Shown here piece after piece: positions 59,760 to 64,000 of a stretch of DNA of 64,000 bases. Both the position numbers and the translations under genes were made by a program. Numbering within the stretch: position 1 is the first letter of the stretch; each line of letters starts with the position of its first letter. The stretch lies in assembly GCA_049517675.1 (NCBI GenBank), contig JBEKRV010000014.1:1-64000 (forward strand). The letters are read 5' to 3'. The notes beneath the pieces were generated by a model that saw nothing but the letters and a program-made list of their open reading frames with translations, was not told the origin of the DNA and ran no database searches. Origin of the DNA: Bog-756 sp049517675. Its GTDB lineage: Bacteria > Actinomycetota > Acidimicrobiia > Acidimicrobiales > RAAP-2.

Positions 59760-60803
59760 ATGGATCACCGCACACTCGGTGTGGCCGGGCCGGTCTCGGC
59801 CATCGGCCTCGGGTGCATGGGCATGTCCGGCGCCTACGGACCGACCGACCGGGCCGACGCCATCGCCACCGTCCACGCCGCGCTCGACGCCGGGATCACC
59901 CTCGTCGACACCGGCGACTTCTACGGCATGGGCCACAACGAACTGCTGGTCGGCGAGGCCATCGGGAATCGGCGTGAGGATGCGGTCCTGTCGGTCAAGT
60001 TCGGCGCCCAGCGGGGACCCGACGGGTCCTGGCAGGGGTTCGACGCCCGCCCGTCGGCCGTCAAGACCTCCCTCGCCTACAGCCTGCAACGGCTCGGCAC
60101 GGACTACGTCGACGTGTACCGACCGGCCCGGCTCGATCCCGCCGTGCCGATCGAGGACACCGTCGGTGCCATCGCCGAGTGCATCGAGGCCGGTTGGGTT
60201 CGTCACCTGGGCCTGTCCGAAGTCGGCGCGGACACGATCCGCAGGGCACAGTCCGTCCACCCGGTGGCCGACGTCCAGATCGAGTACTCCCTGATGTCCC
60301 GCGGTCCGGAGTCGGCGATCCTCCCGACCACCCGCGAGCTCGGCATCGCCATCACCGCCTACGGGGTGCTGTCCCGCGGGCTGCTCTCAGGAAGCTGGTC
60401 GACCCGCCGGGAATTCGCTCCCGGCGACTTCCGGGCCCATGCACCCCGCTTCGCCCCCGGGAACGTCGATGCGAACCTGGCACTGGTGGAGGCCCTCGCC
60501 GAGGTGGCCACCGCCATCGGCGCACCGGTGGCCGAGGTGGCCATGGCCTGGGTCCTGGCCCGGGGCGAGGACGTCGTCCCGGTGATCGGTGCCCGCACAC
60601 CCGCCCAGCTGGAGGGCGCGCTGCGGGCCGTCGCCCTGGAATTGGACGACGCGCAGCTGGCCGCCATCGAGGCGGCGGTGCCGAACGATGCGGTGGCCGG
60701 CACCCGGTATGCGGCTCCCCAGATGGCCGGGCTCGACTCCGAGCGCCCACCGTCGGCCGGTGGCGACAGGGCGGACCGAGCGCCCGGGGACCGGCGGGGG
60801 TAA
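59760..60803 (+). CDS. Aldo/keto reductase
   Basis: The 347-residue (beta/alpha)8 NADPH-dependent reductase has GLGCMGMSGAYGPTDRADAI at the start. The catalytic Asp and Tyr are in ITLVDTGDFYGMGHNELLVG, Lys in VLSVKFGAQ, and RPARLDP replaces the usual LHRxD (an established variant in this subgroup). VLARGEDVVPVIGARTPAQL binds the cofactor. It reduces aldehydes or ketones of unknown identity. GAGGGGAG precedes the ATG. The amidase gene starts 11 bp after its stop. Confidence 0.88.
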   Translation: MDHRTLGVAGPVSAIGLGCMGMSGAYGPTDRADAIATVHAALDAGITLVDTGDFYGMGHNELLVGEAIGNRREDAVLSVKFGAQRGPDGSWQGFDARPSAVKTSLAYSLQRLGTDYVDVYRPARLDPAVPIEDTVGAIAECIEAGWVRHLGLSEVGADTIRRAQSVHPVADVQIEYSLMSRGPESAILPTTRELGIAITAYGVLSRGLLSGSWSTRREFAPGDFRAHAPRFAPGNVDANLALVEALAEVATAIGAPVAEVAMAWVLARGEDVVPVIGARTPAQLEGALRAVALELDDAQLAAIEAAVPNDAVAGTRYAAPQMAGLDSERPPSAGGDRADRAPGDRRG

Positions 60804-60806
60804 CGT
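60801..60806 (+). promoter_or_regulatory. -10-like TAACGT before the amidase gene
   Basis: TAACGT ends eight bases before the ATG at 60815, with no ribosome-binding site. It could give the amidase its own leaderless transcript inside the reductase-amidase pair. Confidence 0.35.
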
Positions 60807-60814
60807 CCCGACCC

Positions 60815-62224
60815 ATGACAGAGCCGTGGTTGGACGATGCCTGCTCGCTGGTCGATGCCTTCCGGGCCGGGACCCTGAGCCCGACCGAGGCGTTGGAGGC
60901 ATCGCTGGCCGCCATCGAGGCGTCCGACCTCAACGCCGTCTGCCACGTCGATGCCGACGCGGCCCGGGAACGGGCCGCGTCCGCCGACGTGTCGCTGCCG
61001 TTCGGCGGCGTGCCCATCGGCGTCAAGGAGCTCGACCACGTGGAGGGCTGGCCCTACAGCGAGGCGTCGCTGGTGTTTGCCGACCGGGTCTCGACCTTCG
61101 ACGCCACCCAGATCACCCGGCTGCGGGCGGCGGGTGCCGTCCTGGCCGCCCAGACCACGGCGTCCGAGTTCGGTGGGGTCAACTGCACCGCCACCAAGAT
61201 CCACGGCATCACCCGCAACCCGTGGGACGCCGATCGCACGCCCGGCGGCTCGTCGGGGGGGTCGGCCGCGGCCGTGGCCGGCGGCCTGCTCCCCATCGCC
61301 ACCGGCGGGGACGGTGGTGGCTCGATCCGGATCCCGGCCGGCTTCACCGGCCTGTTCGGGTTGAAGTCGACCTACGGCCGCATCCCCCGGGGCCCCGAGA
61401 CGATGCAGCCGCCCCTCACCGTGACCCTCGGCTGCCTGTCCCGTTCGGTCCGGGACACCGCCCGCTGGTTCGACGTGTGCAACGGCTTCGACATCCGCGA
61501 CAACCTCAGCCTGCCGAAGGTCGGCGGCTGGGAGGCAGGCCTCGGCAGCTTCGACCTGTCCGGCAAACGGGCCGTCGTCTCGGTCGACCTCGGCGCCGCG
61601 GTGGTCGAGCCACGGGTGGCGGCCCTGGTACTCGAGTCGGCCGAGGCCCTCATCGCCGACGCCGGACTCCGCCGGGTGGACGTGGTCGTGCAGCTGCCCC
61701 AGGGTGGGCTCGAGTGGGCACTGTCGAACCTGGTCGGCCTGGTGGGCGAGCTCGGCGACCGCTATCCCGACTGCAACGACGACCTCACCCCCGAGATCCA
61801 GATCGGGATGAACCTGGCCACCCACCACTACGGCATCGAGTCCGCCGGCAAAGCCGAGCTGTTCCGGGTGGCCCTCAACGAGCAGATGGCCGACCTCTTC
61901 GACCAGGCCGACTTCGTCTTCGCCTCCACCAACCCCGACGTCGCCTTCGATGCCGGCGGGCCGATGCCGACGAAGGTGGGCGACATCGACCTCATCACCA
62001 CCTACGGGTTCGACAAGGCCATCGGTAACAACGGGGCCCTGACCATCCCGGCCAACCTGTCCGGACTGCCCGCCGTGTCGATCCCGGTCGGGTCCGTGGA
62101 CGGCGGGCCGGTGGGCATGCAGGTGATCGGGCGCCACCACGAGGAGCAGCTCCTGTTGGAGCTGGCCCGGACCGCCGAGCGCGAACGGCCCTGGCCCCTC
62201 GTGGCGCCCTCGGTGCCCGCATAG
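60815..62224 (+). CDS. Amidase-signature family hydrolase
   Basis: The 469-residue product carries the Ser-cisSer-Lys triad: K71 in GVPIGVKELD, S146 in RTPGGSSGGSAAAVAGG, and S170 in GDGGGSIRIPAGFTGLFG. The spacing (24 residues between the serines) matches the family. It would hydrolyse an amide bond; GatA is a relative, but no GatB or GatC genes are near, so a small-molecule amidase is more likely. The length is normal for the family. It follows the aldo/keto reductase closely on the same strand. Confidence 0.88.
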   Translation: MTEPWLDDACSLVDAFRAGTLSPTEALEASLAAIEASDLNAVCHVDADAARERAASADVSLPFGGVPIGVKELDHVEGWPYSEASLVFADRVSTFDATQITRLRAAGAVLAAQTTASEFGGVNCTATKIHGITRNPWDADRTPGGSSGGSAAAVAGGLLPIATGGDGGGSIRIPAGFTGLFGLKSTYGRIPRGPETMQPPLTVTLGCLSRSVRDTARWFDVCNGFDIRDNLSLPKVGGWEAGLGSFDLSGKRAVVSVDLGAAVVEPRVAALVLESAEALIADAGLRRVDVVVQLPQGGLEWALSNLVGLVGELGDRYPDCNDDLTPEIQIGMNLATHHYGIESAGKAELFRVALNEQMADLFDQADFVFASTNPDVAFDAGGPMPTKVGDIDLITTYGFDKAIGNNGALTIPANLSGLPAVSIPVGSVDGGPVGMQVIGRHHEEQLLLELARTAERERPWPLVAPSVPA

Positions 62225-62269
62225 GGTCCACGCGCCGTCCGGAGGCCGACGGGCAGGGCCCGGTTCGTC

Positions 62270-62275
62270 TAGAAC
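62270..62275 (+). promoter_or_regulatory. -10-like TAGAAC before the LLM oxidoreductase gene
   Basis: TAGAAC ends six bases before the ATG at 62282: leaderless spacing, although the last base is not T. Confidence 0.35.
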
Positions 62276-62281
62276 ATCCCC

Positions 62282-63154
62282 ATGCGCGTCGACCTCTGGC
62301 TCCCCACCGCCTCGCCGTTCTCCACACCGGAGCTGCTGGCCACCGTCGGACGGGAGGCCGAGGAACGCGGCTTCACCACCCTGTGGGTGGGTGAGCACGT
62401 CGTCCTGTTCGAGGAGTACGCCTCCTCTTACCCCTACGCCGAGGACGGCAGGATCCCGGCCCCTCCGGGGAGCGGGCTGCTCGAGCCGCTCAACACCTTG
62501 ACCTTCCTGGCCGCCCACACCACCGAGGTCCGCCTGGGCACGGCCATGGTGCTGCTGCCCCAGCGCAACCCGGTGTACACGGCCAAGGAGGTGGCCACAC
62601 TCGACTGGCTGTCGAACGGCCGGGTCGACTTCGGGATCGGCGTGGGCTGGCTCGAGGAGGAGTTCCGGGCGGTCAACGTGCCCTGGCCCCGGCGCGGCCG
62701 GCGCACCGACGAGTATCTCGACGTCCTCGCCACCCTGTGGACCGACGACACCTCGCAGTACGGGGGCGAATTCTACTCGCTGAACCCGTGCCAGATGTTC
62801 CCGAAGCCGATCCAGTCGCCCGTTCCCATCCACATCGGCGGCGAGTCCGACGCCGCCCTCCGGCGGGTCGCCCGGGCCGGGAACGGTTGGCACACCTTCA
62901 ACCGGGCCCCCGAGGACCTGGCTGAACCGCTCGCCCGCCTCGACGTGCTCCTCGGTGAGCAGGGCCGGTCCCGATCCGACATCACCGTCACCGTCTGCCC
63001 CTACTTCCAGCCACTCGACGCCGACCGGACCGCCCGGTACGCGGAGGCCGGCGCCGATGCGGTGTCCGCGCTGGTCGTCCCCTTGGACGTCGACTCCGTG
63101 CGCACCCAGCTCGACGGACTTGCGGCCGTCCAGGAGCGGGCCGCGTCGATCTGA
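62282..63154 (+). CDS. LLM-class oxidoreductase, probably F420-dependent
   Basis: The 290-residue luciferase-like TIM barrel has GFTTLWVGEHVVLFEEYASS near residue 35, TTEVRLGTAMVLLPQRNPVY, and KEVATLDWLSNGRVDFGIGV then GWLEEEFRAVNVPWPRRGRR. PIHIGGESDAALRRVARAGN follows. This motif set is typical of actinobacterial F420-dependent LLM enzymes (TIGR03619-like). It would transfer hydride between F420 and an unknown organic substrate. The sequence is complete, with nothing unusual. Confidence 0.85.
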   Translation: MRVDLWLPTASPFSTPELLATVGREAEERGFTTLWVGEHVVLFEEYASSYPYAEDGRIPAPPGSGLLEPLNTLTFLAAHTTEVRLGTAMVLLPQRNPVYTAKEVATLDWLSNGRVDFGIGVGWLEEEFRAVNVPWPRRGRRTDEYLDVLATLWTDDTSQYGGEFYSLNPCQMFPKPIQSPVPIHIGGESDAALRRVARAGNGWHTFNRAPEDLAEPLARLDVLLGEQGRSRSDITVTVCPYFQPLDADRTARYAEAGADAVSALVVPLDVDSVRTQLDGLAAVQERAASI

Positions 63155-63205
63155 GGCACAGGCGAGACATCCGCTCCGCGGGAGCGGATCGGGCACACTG
63201 GGACG

Positions 63206-63640
63206 GTGACCGGATCCGATCTCGACCGGTTCGTGCGCGCGCAGGACGCCGGCGGCACCTTCGACCGCGCCCTCGACGAGCTCCGGTCCGGCCGCAAGCA
63301 ATCCCACTGGATGTGGTTCGTCTTCCCCCAGATCGCCGGCCTCGGCTCGAGCGCGACGGCGCGGCACTACGCGATCGCCTCCCTCGACGAGGCGGTCGCC
63401 TACCTGCGCCACCCCGTGCTCGGCGACCGCCTGCGGGAAGCGACCGCGTGCGTCCTGGACCACGACTGTCGGGCGGCCACCGACATCCTCGGTCCCGTCG
63501 ACGCCATGAAGCTTCGCTCGTCGATGACACTGTTCGCACGGGCCGGTCCCGACGAGCCGCTGTTCGCGCTCGTGCTCGAACGGTTCTTCGGGGGCGTCCC
63601 GGACGACAGGACCGGGGAGCTGCTCGACCGGGGCCGCTGA
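63206..63640 (+). CDS. DUF1810 protein
   Basis: The 144-residue product matches the whole DUF1810 pattern: DLDRFVRAQD, the signature KQSHWMWFVFPQIAGLGSS, HYAIASLDEAVAYLRHPVLG, and KLRSSMTLFARAG then ALVLERFFGGVPDDRT. Members are ~140-residue helical proteins (calpastatin-like in name only) without settled function. A GTG start with CACACT six bases upstream suggests a leaderless mRNA. Confidence 0.88.
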   Translation: MTGSDLDRFVRAQDAGGTFDRALDELRSGRKQSHWMWFVFPQIAGLGSSATARHYAIASLDEAVAYLRHPVLGDRLREATACVLDHDCRAATDILGPVDAMKLRSSMTLFARAGPDEPLFALVLERFFGGVPDDRTGELLDRGR

Positions 63641-63728
63641 GCCCCCGCCGGACAGGCCGGGTTCGACCGGGCCCCGTCGTCGGTCCCTTCTCTAGGCTGG
63701 TCCCACCCCAATGGAAAGGTCACCCACC

Positions 63729-64000
63729 ATGTCGTCTCCCGTCGCCCTGATCACCGGCACCTCCTCGGGTATCGGCCTGGCCTCCGCCGTCGCCGCCGCC
63801 GGCCACGGCTTCACCACCGTCGCCACCATGCGCGACACCTCGAAGCACGGCGCCCTGCAGGCAGCGGCGAAGGAGGCCGGCGTGGAGCTCGACATCCGCT
63901 ACCTCGACGTGACCGACCCGACGTCCGTCGTCGCCTGCATCGACGGCGTAGTGGCCGATCACGGCGCCCTCGACGTCCTGGTCAACAATGCCGGCCGCGG
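63729..64000 (+). CDS. Short-chain dehydrogenase, cut by the window end
   Basis: The first 90 codons of an SDR are visible: PVALITGTSSGIGLASAVAA (NAD(P)-binding TGxxxGIG), VELDIRYLDVTDPTSV and ALDVLVNNAGRG. GGAAAGG lies upstream of the ATG. The catalytic Tyr/Lys region falls outside the window. The opening resembles the 17-beta-dehydrogenase-like group of SDRs. Confidence 0.85.
   Translation, partial: MSSPVALITGTSSGIGLASAVAAAGHGFTTVATMRDTSKHGALQAAAKEAGVELDIRYLDVTDPTSVVACIDGVVADHGALDVLVNNAGR

Noticed and set aside
60359..63463. 1034-codon minus-strand open frame over the amidase and LLM genes
   Set aside because: The three plus-strand genes beneath it have complete family motifs; this frame is Gly/Arg/Val-rich shadow sequence.

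Overview
The window is high-GC DNA that reads as an Acidimicrobiia-type actinobacterium. This is an inference. It rests on G/C-rich third codon positions, many GTG starts, secreted proteins built from GYWLVASDGG-type repeats, an F420-type LLM oxidoreductase, a polyphosphate glucokinase, DUF1918, COG4315 and DUF1214 proteins, and many genes with a TANNNT box 6-8 bases before the start codon, which suggests leaderless mRNAs. No phage, plasmid, insertion sequence, CRISPR array or replication origin was recognised. One tRNA gene, tRNA-Arg(ACG), is present.

Left part (1-7.5 kb): a DUF1214 protein cut by the window edge, a PcfJ-like protein with an internal stretch in the wrong frame, a frameshifted VOC protein, and a deletion scar where an SDR and a TetR gene both lost their 5' halves. 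A DUF998 membrane protein and a low-GC two-helix membrane protein of unknown role follow.

6.2-14.3 kb: a surface or secreted-protein cluster. Two minus-strand genes share a six-unit GYWLVA repeat domain, one plus-strand gene has seven cysteine-pair repeats, and another has an HExxE motif and three tandem beta-type repeats. The largest minus-strand gene joins both repeat types.

14.4-25.8 kb: a MarR/MFS efflux pair around a palindrome, then an operon of Baeyer-Villiger monooxygenase, double-domain SDR and lactonase-like amidohydrolase (a plausible ketone-to-lactone-to-hydroxyacid route). After these come an NTF2-like protein, a branched-chain-type binding lipoprotein, an SGNH hydrolase, an EthD-like protein and a cyclic-nucleotide-binding protein.

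26-41 kb: a D-Ala-D-Ala carboxypeptidase, DUF1918, a copper monooxygenase of the PHM/DBH fold with all ligands, and a COG4315 lipoprotein. Then comes an aromatic catabolic region: two TetR regulators, a flavin hydroxylase, FAH hydrolase, extradiol dioxygenase and SDR in one direction, and a second flavin hydroxylase, MarR and ACMSD-like amidohydrolase in the other, ending at a PAS-LuxR regulator.

41-50 kb: a toxin-antitoxin pair, a SWIM protein with an SNF2 helicase, a frameshifted PAS/GAF/EAL signalling protein, and the tRNA. 50.3-53.3 kb: a tightly coupled four-gene operon with about six YbjQ-like domains of unknown purpose, the best candidate here for an undescribed system.

53.3-64 kb: CoA transferase, DUF35 protein and SCP-x-type thiolase (acyl-CoA metabolism), a quinone-reductase-like MDR protein, a convergent CHAD/polyphosphate-glucokinase pair, an aldo/keto reductase, amidase, LLM oxidoreductase, DUF1810 protein and the start of an SDR.
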